A DNA stretch of 64,000 nucleotides from Prochlorococcus sp. AG-363-O16 (GTDB lineage Bacteria; Cyanobacteriota; Cyanobacteriia; PCC-6307; Cyanobiaceae), in assembly GCA_003280095.1 (NCBI GenBank), contig QCGA01000001.1, forward strand, positions 124,001 to 188,000, in the 5' to 3' direction. How positions within the stretch are numbered: the first letter of the stretch is position 1; each line of letters begins with the position of its first letter. Below are positions 1-8,312 of this stretch, one piece after another. The position numbers and the translations under genes were made by a program. Below the pieces are notes generated by a model that worked only from the letters and a program-made list of their open reading frames with translations, did no database searches and had not been told where the DNA came from.

Positions 1-1
1 G

Positions 2-1705
2 GAACTAATTAGATATGAAGATATTTATAAAGATGTTTTTGCATATGTCTTTGGAGAAACTTTAGTCTTCAAAACATTAAGTTCAGCACGAATACATTTA
101 GGTCGGACTCGTGCTGTAACACTCGATGGAGAGCTGCTCGAGAAAAGTGGGGCAATGACCGGAGGTAGTTTTTCAGGAAGAAGCAACAATTTGAGCTTTG
201 GACGAAGCATCGATAGAGATGAAGCTGAACCCTTAAGAGAAAGGCTTTTGGAACTTGGTGAAGCCCTTATCTATTGCAAAAAGCAGGAAAATCAATATAT
301 AAAATATCTTGATTCAGCAAACCTTGACCTTAGGAAATTAGAACAAAGACAAGCAGCTTTAGACGCAAAAAGGACTACTGCTCGCAAATCAAATTCACCA
401 CTCATAGAGCGACAACAAAAACTGTGTAACCGTCTAAATAATGTAAAAGGAAGTCAGAAAGATCATCGGGAAAAACTTTCCACTATTGCAAAAGAACTTG
501 AACCTCTTATTAAAGAATGCGAAAAACTGGAAAAGAATAATAAAGAAACGGAAAGTGGAGATTCAAAAATCTGGAATAGATTACAGGTCGAACTAGAAGC
601 CTCCGAGGAAAGATTACTCAAAGCCACTGAAAACCGTGAACAATTACTCAAAGAACAACAAAAACAACAACTTATGGTCCAAAGACTTAATGACCAAAAA
701 GAATCTTTGCTTTCGGAAGAGAAGAGACTACAAAAATCAGTAGAAACGTTATCCCAAGCTCATCAACAATGGCGAGAGCAACAACAAGACATATCCAATC
801 AAAGAGAAACACTAGAGAGAAAGAATGAAGAACTTCAGGCTCGCTTAGGTACAGAACGACGAGCAAGGGACGCCGCAGAGGCAGAATTGGCGAATCAAAG
901 ACAGAAGCTTCAACAATCACAATGGGAACTAGAGCGACTTCGTCAAGATCGTGAGTCAATCACTGAGGAACTGCGAAATGGTAAGAACAGACTCAAGGAA
1001 CTTAAGAACAATCTTCCAAATCCAGCTCCTGATATCCCTGAAGAAGTAAGAAATGCAGGTTTAGAAGCACTTCAAGGCGAATTACTAAAAATCCAACAGA
1101 GTATGGAAGCGCTGGAACCAGTCAATATGTTGGCGTTGGAAGAACTTGAACAACTTGAGATACGACTCCAAGACTTGATCAGCAAACTGGAGGTTTTGAA
1201 TGAGGAAAGATCCGAACTCCTTTTAAGAATCGAAACAGTGGCGACTCTCCGTCAAGAAGCCTTTATGGAAGCTTTTAAAGCAGTGGATATACATTTCCGC
1301 GAAATTTTTGCAAGACTTTCTGATGGCGATGGGCACCTTCAACTTGATAATTCAGAAGACCCTCTTGAGGGAGGCCTAACCCTAGTAGCCCATCCCAAAG
1401 GAAAAACTGTCAGACGACTCGCAGCAATGTCTGGAGGAGAAAAATCTCTCACTGCTTTAAGTTTTCTTTTTGCACTCCAACGTTTTCGTCCCTCACCTTT
1501 TTATGCACTCGATGAAGTTGATAGCTTCCTAGACGGAGTAAATGTTGAAAGACTATCTGCACTAATTGCTCAACAAGCTAAGGAAGCACAGTTTTTGGTT
1601 GTAAGTCACCGCAGACCAATGATTAGTGCATCTAGTAGAACCATTGGTGTCACTCAAGCCAGGGGTTCCCATACCCAGGTTGTAGGCCTACCAGATGCAG
1701 CCTAA
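2..1705 (+). CDS. smc: Chromosome segregation protein SMC (3' part, cut by the window edge)
   Basis: SMC ATPase that compacts and organises the nucleoid as a dimer with ScpA/ScpB. The frame is open from base 2, so the N-terminal Walker A half and first coiled coil lie outside the window. Visible in order: the end of the hinge (AMTGGSFSGR near 154-183), about 350 residues of Glu/Lys/Gln-rich coiled coil, then the C-terminal ATPase lobe with the ABC signature MSGGEKSLTALSF (about 1427-1465), Walker B ending ALDEVD (about 1505-1522) and a SHRRPM switch region. An internal ATG at 155 is not the start. The ending is normal (RTIGVTQARG...). The PRC-barrel gene follows 63 bp downstream. Identity is certain; only the partial status limits it. 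Confidence 0.97.
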   Translation, partial: ELIRYEDIYKDVFAYVFGETLVFKTLSSARIHLGRTRAVTLDGELLEKSGAMTGGSFSGRSNNLSFGRSIDRDEAEPLRERLLELGEALIYCKKQENQYIKYLDSANLDLRKLEQRQAALDAKRTTARKSNSPLIERQQKLCNRLNNVKGSQKDHREKLSTIAKELEPLIKECEKLEKNNKETESGDSKIWNRLQVELEASEERLLKATENREQLLKEQQKQQLMVQRLNDQKESLLSEEKRLQKSVETLSQAHQQWREQQQDISNQRETLERKNEELQARLGTERRARDAAEAELANQRQKLQQSQWELERLRQDRESITEELRNGKNRLKELKNNLPNPAPDIPEEVRNAGLEALQGELLKIQQSMEALEPVNMLALEELEQLEIRLQDLISKLEVLNEERSELLLRIETVATLRQEAFMEAFKAVDIHFREIFARLSDGDGHLQLDNSEDPLEGGLTLVAHPKGKTVRRLAAMSGGEKSLTALSFLFALQRFRPSPFYALDEVDSFLDGVNVERLSALIAQQAKEAQFLVVSHRRPMISASSRTIGVTQARGSHTQVVGLPDAA

Positions 1706-1768
1706 ATTGGTACCTTTTCAGCTCTTGAGTCAAAATAGCTTGATGCGTCGACGATTTAGGTCCAAAGT

Positions 1769-2800
1769 TTGACAAATACCGAATTCCCAAACGATCCCCC
1801 TTCCACAGTTCCCAGTGATCGTCTCTGGCTACGAGCAGAGCTTATGGGCACACAAGTAATAACAAGAGACACCGGAAGAAGACTTGGGGTAGTTGGAGAA
1901 GTCATTGTTGATATAGACCGCAGAGAAGTTGTAGCTCTTGGTCTAAGGGACAATCCACTTACTCGATTTCTTCCTGGTCTCCCTCGTTGGATGCCTCTTG
2001 AGAGGATCAAACAAGTAGGAGATGTAATTCTCGTAGATTCCGCCGATTCATTAAGCGAAGGATTTAATCCAGATAGATATAGCCGAGTCATCAATTGCCA
2101 AGTTATTACTGAATCAGGACAACAATTAGGACGTGTTCTGGGCTATTCATTTGATATTGAAACTGGCGAGCTAACCACTTTAGTAATGGGAGCACTGGGA
2201 GTCCCACTTCTTGGAGAAGGAGTATTAAGTACCTGGGAAATTCCTGTAGAAGAAATCGTTAGCAGTGGTGCAGACAGGATTATTGTTTATGAAGGAGCAG
2301 AAGAAAAACTCAAACAACTCAATAGTGGTTTACTAGAAAAGCTAGGGGTAGGTGGCCCAAGTTGGGAAGAACAAGAAAGGGACCGCTATCGTCTCAATCT
2401 TGTACCAGTAGAAAACCAACTTTCCTCGGGTCAACTCAACGAAGAAGAGCAACCACGCCTAGAAGCATCTCAAAGAGAATCCCTACAAACAAATGAAGAA
2501 CTTGAATATGTTGAACTTGAGGAAAGGAAAGAAGAATCATTCGTACAACGCCGCTATATAGATGAACCAAATCGAGATAACGTCAGTGAATATAGAAGCT
2601 TTATTGAAGAACCCTCGCAAAATAATTTAGAGGCAACATATCGAGATTCCATGCCTACTCAACCAAGGCCTGCATCAAGACGTCCAGTGAACACCAATGA
2701 AGACCCTCTAGACGTAGAGCCGATTGATCTAAAACAAAAAAATAAGGAAAGTGATGATAACAAAAAACAAAATTCAACTGAACTGGAAGATCCATGGTAA
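1769..2800 (+). CDS. PRC-barrel domain protein
   Basis: 343-residue soluble protein with a TTG start. The first about 170 residues hold two consecutive PRC-barrel repeats: one around GRRLGVVGEVIVDIDRREVVAL, the second around GQQLGRVLGYSFDIETGELTTL. PRC barrels occur in RimM and in photosynthetic reaction-centre subunit H, usually as protein or RNA interaction modules. The C-terminal half is acidic, Glu/Arg/Asn-rich and probably disordered. No enzyme motif or signal peptide is visible. It follows smc in the same direction and may be co-transcribed. The family is widespread in cyanobacteria without an assigned function, so the domain call is firm and the role is unknown. Confidence 0.8.
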   Translation: MTNTEFPNDPPSTVPSDRLWLRAELMGTQVITRDTGRRLGVVGEVIVDIDRREVVALGLRDNPLTRFLPGLPRWMPLERIKQVGDVILVDSADSLSEGFNPDRYSRVINCQVITESGQQLGRVLGYSFDIETGELTTLVMGALGVPLLGEGVLSTWEIPVEEIVSSGADRIIVYEGAEEKLKQLNSGLLEKLGVGGPSWEEQERDRYRLNLVPVENQLSSGQLNEEEQPRLEASQRESLQTNEELEYVELEERKEESFVQRRYIDEPNRDNVSEYRSFIEEPSQNNLEATYRDSMPTQPRPASRRPVNTNEDPLDVEPIDLKQKNKESDDNKKQNSTELEDPW

Positions 2801-2819
2801 TTATTAGCTTTAAAGTAAA

Positions 2820-3204
2820 TTATTCCTCTTTATTGAATCCCAAAGAACCACTATTTAATACAATATCTTATACAAGTTGGGTTAGGCCCATCATAAAAAG
2901 ATGTCCCAAATTCGCATTGCAACTTGAGCAGTTAATCTCTAACCTTTGCATGCCATAACTATTACCTGTTTTAATATTTATGGCATTAATTTCTATACCA
3001 TAAAAAAAATTGGGCCAACCGGTCCCGGAATCAAATTTTGTCTAGGAATCAAATAAAGCTTGATCGCAACAAATACAATAGTAAATACCCACATCTTTAT
3101 GATTCCAATAAGTGACTGTAAAGGGTCTTCCTGTTCCCCCCTTTACGAGTTACCTCATTTTGTTAGGGAGTTGATTTTGACCTCCATTCTTCCTGTGTTG
3201 TCAT
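2820..3204 (-). pseudogene. msrB: Decayed methionine-R-sulfoxide reductase (msrB)
   Basis: Read on the minus strand, this stretch encodes a recognisable MsrB of about 127 residues, broken five times. Fragments in family order: [85 protein letters not shown] and SGSLGF. Lesions: TAA at 3165-3163 (family Glu), an extra base in the six-G run at 3141-3136, TAG at 3044-3042 (family Glu in [12 protein letters not shown]), one base lost near 2893-2899 (HLF-DDG), and one A gained at 2854-2856 (before the NSGS segment). The two zinc CxxC pairs and the catalytic RYC are still legible, so decay looks recent. MsrB reduces methionine-R-sulfoxide in proteins. Confidence 0.9.
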
Positions 3205-3312
3205 CTCTAATCCTAAATACCAATGGACCATCAAATAGCTTTAATTAAAATATTAGAGTTAAGTTAACAGACAAAGATTACCAAGAAAAATTTACATTGA
3301 TCAATAAGAATT

Positions 3313-4605
3313 TCATATATAAAGCCTTTCGAGAAGGCTTACTATCTCATCGGTCAAGGCATTAACGGCTCCAGGACGTCCTCTTAGGGCCCTCAAATCT
3401 TCTTTTTGCCCCTTTAGCCGTTCTGGCTCAGATAGCCAGCCCGAAGCCTCTAAGGCGATGTCCTCAGGTAAGATTTTGCCAACTCGTTCGGGCACCACTT
3501 GTCTACCTGCTGAAATATTCGGCCAAGCCATAAAACCACCCTTACGGAGCCTCCAAGCACTTACGAAGAGTCCTATAGACCTTCTGAAGCAAGGGACTCG
3601 AGCCAAGAGGCCAAGTACACCATCCCAAGCTTGCATTACTGAAATATGCTGAGTTGGAACGATAACAATCATTGGGACCCCTAATGCACCGAGCTCAGCG
3701 GTATTAGCCCCAACAGTTGTCAAAGCCAAAGCACACTGACTTAGAGAACCATAAGAAGGATTACTCTCCTCAAGGGAAATTTGAGTACCTTGAGTTGTGG
3801 TAATCGTTCTCAAAGAATTATCCGAGCCGTTAGAACTAACCTTTGCAATCGATGATTGATACAAAGAAGAAATCGGATTCTTTGAACCACTAAAACTTTC
3901 AAGAACATCAACACTAATTGTGGGGGCAACAGGTAAAAGGAAACGACAACCTGGCCTCAGTTTTGCCAAACGATCAGAAACCTCTAAAAGAAAAGGAACC
4001 CCTACTGAAAGCTTTGCCTTTTTTGAACCTGGCAACAGAGCAACCCATTCTCCTGAAGGAAGAGGTGAATCTTTCATAGAAAAGCCTGAAAGATCTGCCA
4101 TCAAATCCCCCACAACCACGCATCTTTCCCGAAACCTCCTTGGCACAAGGTCTCTGACTCTCGGAGACATTGCTGCGATGCAATCATTCCATTGGGGCCA
4201 TCGAGCAATCCACTCTGCATAAGTCAAATGCCGATAACCAAGTCTTGCCGAAAGCAATACACTCCAAAACTGGTCCCCACCAAGGAAAACCACAATCCCC
4301 TTACTTGGCCAAGGGCCATAGCGACGAGGGAAACACAACAAATTCCAAAAATATTTTGCGGGATATATTTGCTCAAATTGCCCCCAGCTAGAGGCAGCGT
4401 TGAACTCACTCCCTGTTGCGTTAGGACATGGAACCAAAACCAACCGCAAACCCAAAGATGCATCTTCAGCAAACGGACGCATCAGTAACTTGCTGTGAAG
4501 ATTTTCAGCAACTGGCCTAACCCAAGTAGCTAACTCTCCAGGTCCATTTGAGACCAGGACAACTACCCCAGCCTCCTGATGAAATTTCGAAGGCAAAGCA
4601 ATCAA
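3313..4605 (-). CDS. LpxB-related glycosyltransferase-like protein
   Basis: About 430-residue protein resembling lipid-A-disaccharide synthase (GT-B fold). An N-terminal glycine-rich motif (VSNGPGELATW) begins the first Rossmann lobe; a later segment (GVPMIVIVPTQH) matches the nucleotide-sugar-binding lobe. Cyanobacteria carry LpxB paralogues of unproven activity, so a role in envelope glycolipid synthesis is inference. The frame can be extended to an ATG at 4659, but those residues (ASALRVQVSPS) are only the translated tRNA-Leu gene. The likely start is the TTG at 4605, with a TTG at 4596 as alternative. The 3' end overlaps a 7-bp hairpin (AAGCCTT/AAGGCTT, 3322-3340). Confidence 0.72.
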   Translation of the reverse strand: MIALPSKFHQEAGVVVLVSNGPGELATWVRPVAENLHSKLLMRPFAEDASLGLRLVLVPCPNATGSEFNAASSWGQFEQIYPAKYFWNLLCFPRRYGPWPSKGIVVFLGGDQFWSVLLSARLGYRHLTYAEWIARWPQWNDCIAAMSPRVRDLVPRRFRERCVVVGDLMADLSGFSMKDSPLPSGEWVALLPGSKKAKLSVGVPFLLEVSDRLAKLRPGCRFLLPVAPTISVDVLESFSGSKNPISSLYQSSIAKVSSNGSDNSLRTITTTQGTQISLEESNPSYGSLSQCALALTTVGANTAELGALGVPMIVIVPTQHISVMQAWDGVLGLLARVPCFRRSIGLFVSAWRLRKGGFMAWPNISAGRQVVPERVGKILPEDIALEASGWLSEPERLKGQKEDLRALRGRPGAVNALTDEIVSLLERLYI

Positions 4606-4621
4606 GTTGTAATTGGAAAAT

Positions 4622-4702
4622 GCGGATGGCGAGACTTGAACTCGCAAGGCCGAAGCCACACGCTCCTTAGACGTGCGTGTCTACCAATTCCACCACATCC
4701 GC
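4622..4702 (-). tRNA. trnL: tRNA-Leu, anticodon AAG
   Basis: Complete class II tRNA cloverleaf on the minus strand: perfect 7-bp acceptor stem GCGGATG/CATCCGC, D arm with the AATTGGTAGA loop, anticodon stem CACGT/GCGTG enclosing loop CTAAGGA, a long variable arm (GGC-TTCG-GCC) typical of leucine tRNAs, and T arm GCGAG-TTCAAGT-CTCGC. Loop positions 34-36 read AAG (plus-strand bases 4666-4668 are CTT), which decodes CUU. Bacteria normally use GAG here, so A34 is unusual. CCA is not encoded (only the first A follows). It lies between accC (divergent) and the LpxB-like gene (same strand). Confidence 0.95.
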
Positions 4703-4826
4703 TTAGTAATTGACTTGGTCCTTGGACTGCGTCGAATTGGATCATAACGGCCTATGTTAAATCGTTGAACTAGTTCCAATAGACCTAAGCGCTGATACGA
4801 TCCGCCAAAAGCCTGGATAATGCAGG

Positions 4827-6173
4827 ATGCCCATAGGCAAAGTACTCATCGCCAATCGTGGCGAAATTGCACTGAGAATTCTCCGCAGTTGTAGGGAACT
4901 GGGGATACCAACAGTTGCTGTTTACAGCACAGTTGATCGAAATGCTCTTCATGTCCAACTTGCTGATGAAGCAGTTTGTGTAGGAGATGCACCCAGCAGC
5001 AAAAGCTATCTAAACATTCCCAACATCCTTGCAGCAGCAACCTCAAGGGGTGTAGACGCTATACATCCTGGATATGGATTCTTAGCAGAAAACGACAAAT
5101 TCGCAGAAATTTGTAGAGACCACGGAATCACTTTTATCGGCCCCTCTCCAAATGCAATTCGCTCAATGGGTGACAAATCCACAGCGAAGGCAACAATGGA
5201 CAAAGTTGGGGTTCCCACGGTCCCAGGAAGCAATGGCTTGCTTGCTAATCCTGAAGAAGCTGCTGCGCTCGCAAAGACGATGGGATATCCAATCATGATC
5301 AAAGCCACCGCCGGTGGCGGTGGACGTGGCATGCGTCTTGTAGATAAACCTGATCAACTAGACACACTTTTTAAGGCTGCACAAGGTGAAGCAGAAGCTG
5401 CCTTTGGGAATGCTGGGCTTTACATGGAAAAGTTTATTGACCGCCCTAGACATGTAGAAGTACAAATTTTGGCTGATCAACATGGCAATGTGATTCATCT
5501 AGGTGAACGTGATTGCTCCGTGCAAAGACGACATCAAAAACTGCTTGAAGAGTCACCAAGTCCTGCTCTCGACTCATCCATGAGGCAGAAAATGGGAGAA
5601 GCAGCTGTTGCAGCCGCAAAAAGTATTCAATACGAAGGCGCAGGAACTGTTGAATTTTTACTTGATAGAAGTGGATCTTTCTATTTTATGGAAATGAATA
5701 CAAGAATCCAGGTGGAACATCCAGTAACTGAGATGGTGACTGGTGTGGATCTAATTGCTGAACAACTTCGAATAGCCGGAGGAGAACCCTTAACAATCAA
5801 CCAAAAAGATATTCAAATTAATGGTCATGCAATCGAATGCCGCATAAATGCTGAAGATTCCAAGCACAACTTCCGTCCCGCGCCTGGAAGAATTACTGGC
5901 TGGTTACCTCCAGGCGGTCCTGGAATTCGTGTCGATAGTCATGTTTATACCGGTTATGACATCCCTCCTTTTTACGACTCACTAATCGGAAAAGTGATTG
6001 TGTGGGGTCACAACCGTGAAGCAGCCCTCAAAAGGATGCGGAGAGCACTCAATGAATGTGCCGTAACTGGTATACCAACTACCATCGATTTCCACCTGCG
6101 ACTATTGAATCGAAAAGAGTTCCTCAGAGGAGATATTCACACAAAATTTGTTGAGCAGGAAATGTTGAATTAA
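4827..6173 (+). CDS. accC: Acetyl-CoA carboxylase, biotin carboxylase subunit
   Basis: 448 residues, normal length. AccC carboxylates biotin on AccB using ATP and bicarbonate, the first step of fatty-acid synthesis in the cytoplasm. Seen: N-terminal biotin-carboxylase fold ([16 protein letters not shown]), ATP-grasp with glycine-rich loop GGGGRGMR near residue 162, and the catalytic segment [14 protein letters not shown] near residues 288-301 (Glu, Asn, Arg and the carboxylate-orienting Glu), then a C-terminal biotin-carboxylase domain. ATG start preceded by a weak GCAGG. It is divergent from the tRNA-Leu and convergent with yggT, 10 bp apart. accB is not adjacent, as is usual in this group. 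Confidence 0.97.
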   Translation: MPIGKVLIANRGEIALRILRSCRELGIPTVAVYSTVDRNALHVQLADEAVCVGDAPSSKSYLNIPNILAAATSRGVDAIHPGYGFLAENDKFAEICRDHGITFIGPSPNAIRSMGDKSTAKATMDKVGVPTVPGSNGLLANPEEAAALAKTMGYPIMIKATAGGGGRGMRLVDKPDQLDTLFKAAQGEAEAAFGNAGLYMEKFIDRPRHVEVQILADQHGNVIHLGERDCSVQRRHQKLLEESPSPALDSSMRQKMGEAAVAAAKSIQYEGAGTVEFLLDRSGSFYFMEMNTRIQVEHPVTEMVTGVDLIAEQLRIAGGEPLTINQKDIQINGHAIECRINAEDSKHNFRPAPGRITGWLPPGGPGIRVDSHVYTGYDIPPFYDSLIGKVIVWGHNREAALKRMRRALNECAVTGIPTTIDFHLRLLNRKEFLRGDIHTKFVEQEMLN

Positions 6174-6183
6174 CCCAACCCCC

Positions 6184-6513
6184 TTAGCCCATATGCTGAC
6201 TCTTAAGCAAGATCTGAGACACAACTCCTTGTTGTCCAACTAAAAGCTCTCTAGAAAGACTTATCAGTCCCAGCCAAATAACTGGGGTTACATCTACTCC
6301 CCCTAATGGAGCAACAAACTTTCTTGTAAATGAAAGCAAAGATTCTGTTGGCCAGACAACTAGCAACCACACTCCTTTAGAGAGATTTACCTCCGGATAC
6401 CAGGTCAAGATGATCCTGGACAAAAAAGCAAGTGTCCAAGCCGCAAGCAGTAGACCCAAGCAAAAATGGAGTTTTGGCAAGATTTCAACCAAGAAAGGAG
6501 TCACAAAGCTCAA
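6184..6513 (-). CDS. YggT family membrane protein
   Basis: 109-residue integral membrane protein of the YggT/Ycf19 family. Two hydrophobic segments are visible (about residues 15-35 and 72-90) separated by the family loop with RIILTWYP and PTESLLSFTRKFVAPLGGVDVTP. Family members in cyanobacteria and plastids are implicated in thylakoid or envelope organisation (CCB3/YlmG in chloroplasts), so that role is only by analogy. It ends 10 bp from accC (convergent), and its start faces psbX across about 80 bp that must hold both promoters. Confidence 0.88.
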   Translation of the reverse strand: MSFVTPFLVEILPKLHFCLGLLLAAWTLAFLSRIILTWYPEVNLSKGVWLLVVWPTESLLSFTRKFVAPLGGVDVTPVIWLGLISLSRELLVGQQGVVSQILLKSQHMG

Positions 6514-6595
6514 AGCATCAACGAATACATCGTAGAAAGTCGCACTTCATTACTAGGATTGGGTGAGTCTTGTCTTGCTCAAGTCAAAACCTGCC

Positions 6596-6763
6596 ATGAA
6601 TTTCTCTTCATTAGATCTTTTGCTCAACGTTTCCCAGGAAGTCTGGAAAAATTCTGTCGAAGGTGCAGTAGGTAGCATCATCTGGGCAGGAATCCTAATT
6701 GTTGCGCCCGCTGCATTCGCACTAGTTTGGATTAGTCAAAAAGATCAGCTAACTAGGTCTTGA
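6596..6763 (+). CDS. psbX: Photosystem II protein PsbX
   Basis: 55-residue single-span thylakoid protein. The membrane helix and stromal tail (IIWAGILIVAPAAFALVWIS followed by QKDQLTRS) match PsbX, a peripheral PSII subunit near the QB site/cytochrome b559 that affects quinone turnover. I chose the ATG at 6596 (MNFSSLDLLL) over an upstream in-frame ATG at 6563, since 6596 gives the shorter form expected for the family. The N-terminal 20 residues form a slightly longer lumenal leader than in freshwater PsbX. The gene stands alone between yggT (divergent) and ycf66 (same strand). Confidence 0.85.
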   Translation: MNFSSLDLLLNVSQEVWKNSVEGAVGSIIWAGILIVAPAAFALVWISQKDQLTRS

Positions 6764-6848
6764 GATTCGAAACCACTGGCTACGCTTCTTAGACTGTCAT
6801 CACAAAGGATATTTTTCCCTCTTTCCCTGAAGTTTAAGGAGTCAAGCT

Positions 6849-7781
6849 TTGGTCAATGCGAGTCTTAACTGGGCCAGCATTGTAGGCATCGTCCTTGCAG
6901 TGTGTGGAGCTGGTTTGTATTTCATGAGAAGTTTCAAGCCAGCCCTAGCAAGGGACTACGACGTCTTTTTTGCAGCCATTGGCCTTCTTTGTGGCGGAAT
7001 ACTGTTCTTTCAAGGTTGGCGACTTGATCCAATTTTGCAATTCGGTCAATTCCTTCTCGCAGGAACAACTGTATTTTTTGGCTATGAGAGTGTTCGCCTA
7101 AGAGGAGTTGCGACAGATCAGGCCAGAAAATCCTCATATTTCGATGACGACCCTCCTTCCCAGCGAATGCAGGGAAGGAGGTCGAGCAATGAATGGGACG
7201 ACAATTACGAACAATTTGAAGACGCAAATTCCCCATCAAGGCGTTTCTCTGGTCAACAAGAGTTTTCAGAAGAAGACTTATATAGACCTAGACGTACTTC
7301 CAGAGCTGCCATTCCAGAACAAGCTGAGAGCCGAAGGACTAGGCGAAATGAAGATTCTTGGGGAAGCAGCAGTGAACGATCCAGACGTTTTTCAAGATTC
7401 CGTGAACAAGATGATGATTTAAATAGAAAACAAACAAGATTCGGTGATAGACGAAACTTACGTCAAGAACAGAGAAGAGGTAGCCGGCCATTACAAAATC
7501 AAGGACCAAGGACAACACAACGCCCCCTAAATGGAGACATCAAAAGGGCATCAAGTCGAAAAGACGTTTCATCCCCTGGAGTTCCCCAAGGAGCACCTAT
7601 TCGAAATGAAGCCGAAGACGCCGCCTTCTCACCGTCAAGTGGTCGCCCAATAAACACAGAGGGTCGAAGGCCTTCCAGATCAAGCAGATCTAACCGGCCT
7701 CAAGAATCAACTTCATCATCAAGGCGTCCTAGCCCAAACAGGCCAAAACCTCGTGACAACAACTCACGCTTCGACGACTAA
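6849..7781 (+). CDS. Ycf66 family protein with long disordered Arg/Ser tail
   Basis: 310 residues from a TTG start. The N-terminal about 90 residues match Ycf66: three hydrophobic stretches (WASIVGIVLAVCGAGLYF, DVFFAAIGLLCGGILFF and a third ending FLLAGTTVFFGYESV). Ycf66 is found in cyanobacteria and some plastids; its function is unknown. From about residue 95 the protein is low-complexity, rich in Arg, Ser, Asp, Gln and Asn, and probably disordered. A 10-bp perfect inverted repeat (7152-7181) sits at the start of this tail. The lipoprotein gene downstream starts inside the last 29 bases, suggesting translational coupling. Confidence 0.82.
   Translation: MVNASLNWASIVGIVLAVCGAGLYFMRSFKPALARDYDVFFAAIGLLCGGILFFQGWRLDPILQFGQFLLAGTTVFFGYESVRLRGVATDQARKSSYFDDDPPSQRMQGRRSSNEWDDNYEQFEDANSPSRRFSGQQEFSEEDLYRPRRTSRAAIPEQAESRRTRRNEDSWGSSSERSRRFSRFREQDDDLNRKQTRFGDRRNLRQEQRRGSRPLQNQGPRTTQRPLNGDIKRASSRKDVSSPGVPQGAPIRNEAEDAAFSPSSGRPINTEGRRPSRSSRSNRPQESTSSSRRPSPNRPKPRDNNSRFDD
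7152..7181. repeat. Inverted repeat inside ycf66
   Basis: Perfect 10-bp arms CCTCCTTCCC (7152-7161) and GGGAAGGAGG (7172-7181) around a 10-base spacer that itself allows GC/GC pairing. The hairpin is GC-rich against its surroundings and lies at the junction between the membrane domain and the disordered tail (PPSQRMQGRR). The right arm contains a perfect Shine-Dalgarno-like GGAGG, so it might affect ribosome pausing; this is inference. Confidence 0.7.
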
Positions 7782-8310
7782 ATCCAATCTTAAGAAATTT
7801 TGCTTGTGTTTAATCTGCATGTCCCTTGCGAGTTGTTCAACTTCGGTTAAAACTGCGCCGTCCCTGGGAGTCTTCAAACAAAATCAAAGAGATGCTGCTC
7901 TAAGCGGCAATGGCGAAAACCTCGCGATAATTGTCGACCAACAAGGCAGAGCAACCGTTCAAGTCCAAGACTTAAGACAAGGAAAATTCCTACCTACACG
8001 ACATCTAAACCGCTACCAAGCTCATGGCTCCCCTTCTCTAAGTTGGACTGGAAGATATCTAGCAGTCATCATCCAACGAAACAATCGACGCGAGGTGATT
8101 ATTGAAGACAGAACTAAAGGAAGACTCCACAGAATCCAACTACCTATTAATAGAGACCCAATTCGAGTCAGCCTCTCACCAGATGCACGACAAATAGCCA
8201 TACAAAGTTCAATTCAAGGAAAATGGCGTGTAGAAGTTTTTGACTTAAGGCAAAAGATTGATGCAGATGTTGTCCCTGGGAGAGAAGCACTCCCAAGTGC
8301 TTCTCAATAA
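7753..8310 (+). CDS. TolB-like beta-propeller lipoprotein (first of a pair)
   Basis: 185 residues from a GTG start overlapping the end of ycf66 by 29 bases. A lysine-containing n-region and hydrophobic core lead to the lipobox LASC (Cys near residue 28), so it is predicted to be a lipid-anchored periplasmic or outer-membrane protein. The mature part carries WD/TolB-like propeller repeats (SLSWTGRYLAVI, RVSLSPDARQIAI), too few for a full propeller. Function unrecognised; such proteins usually bind partners at the envelope. The neighbour at 8313, 2 bp on, has the same architecture, so the two probably arose by duplication and may complete one propeller together. Confidence 0.75.
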   Translation: MTTTHASTTKSNLKKFCLCLICMSLASCSTSVKTAPSLGVFKQNQRDAALSGNGENLAIIVDQQGRATVQVQDLRQGKFLPTRHLNRYQAHGSPSLSWTGRYLAVIIQRNNRREVIIEDRTKGRLHRIQLPINRDPIRVSLSPDARQIAIQSSIQGKWRVEVFDLRQKIDADVVPGREALPSASQ

Positions 8311-8312
8311 TC

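Noticed and set aside
3060..3248. Plus-strand 62-codon frame
   Set aside because: It is the shadow of the msrB pseudogene on the other strand.
4606..4659. N-terminal extension of the LpxB-like gene
   Set aside because: The residues are translated tRNA-Leu sequence.
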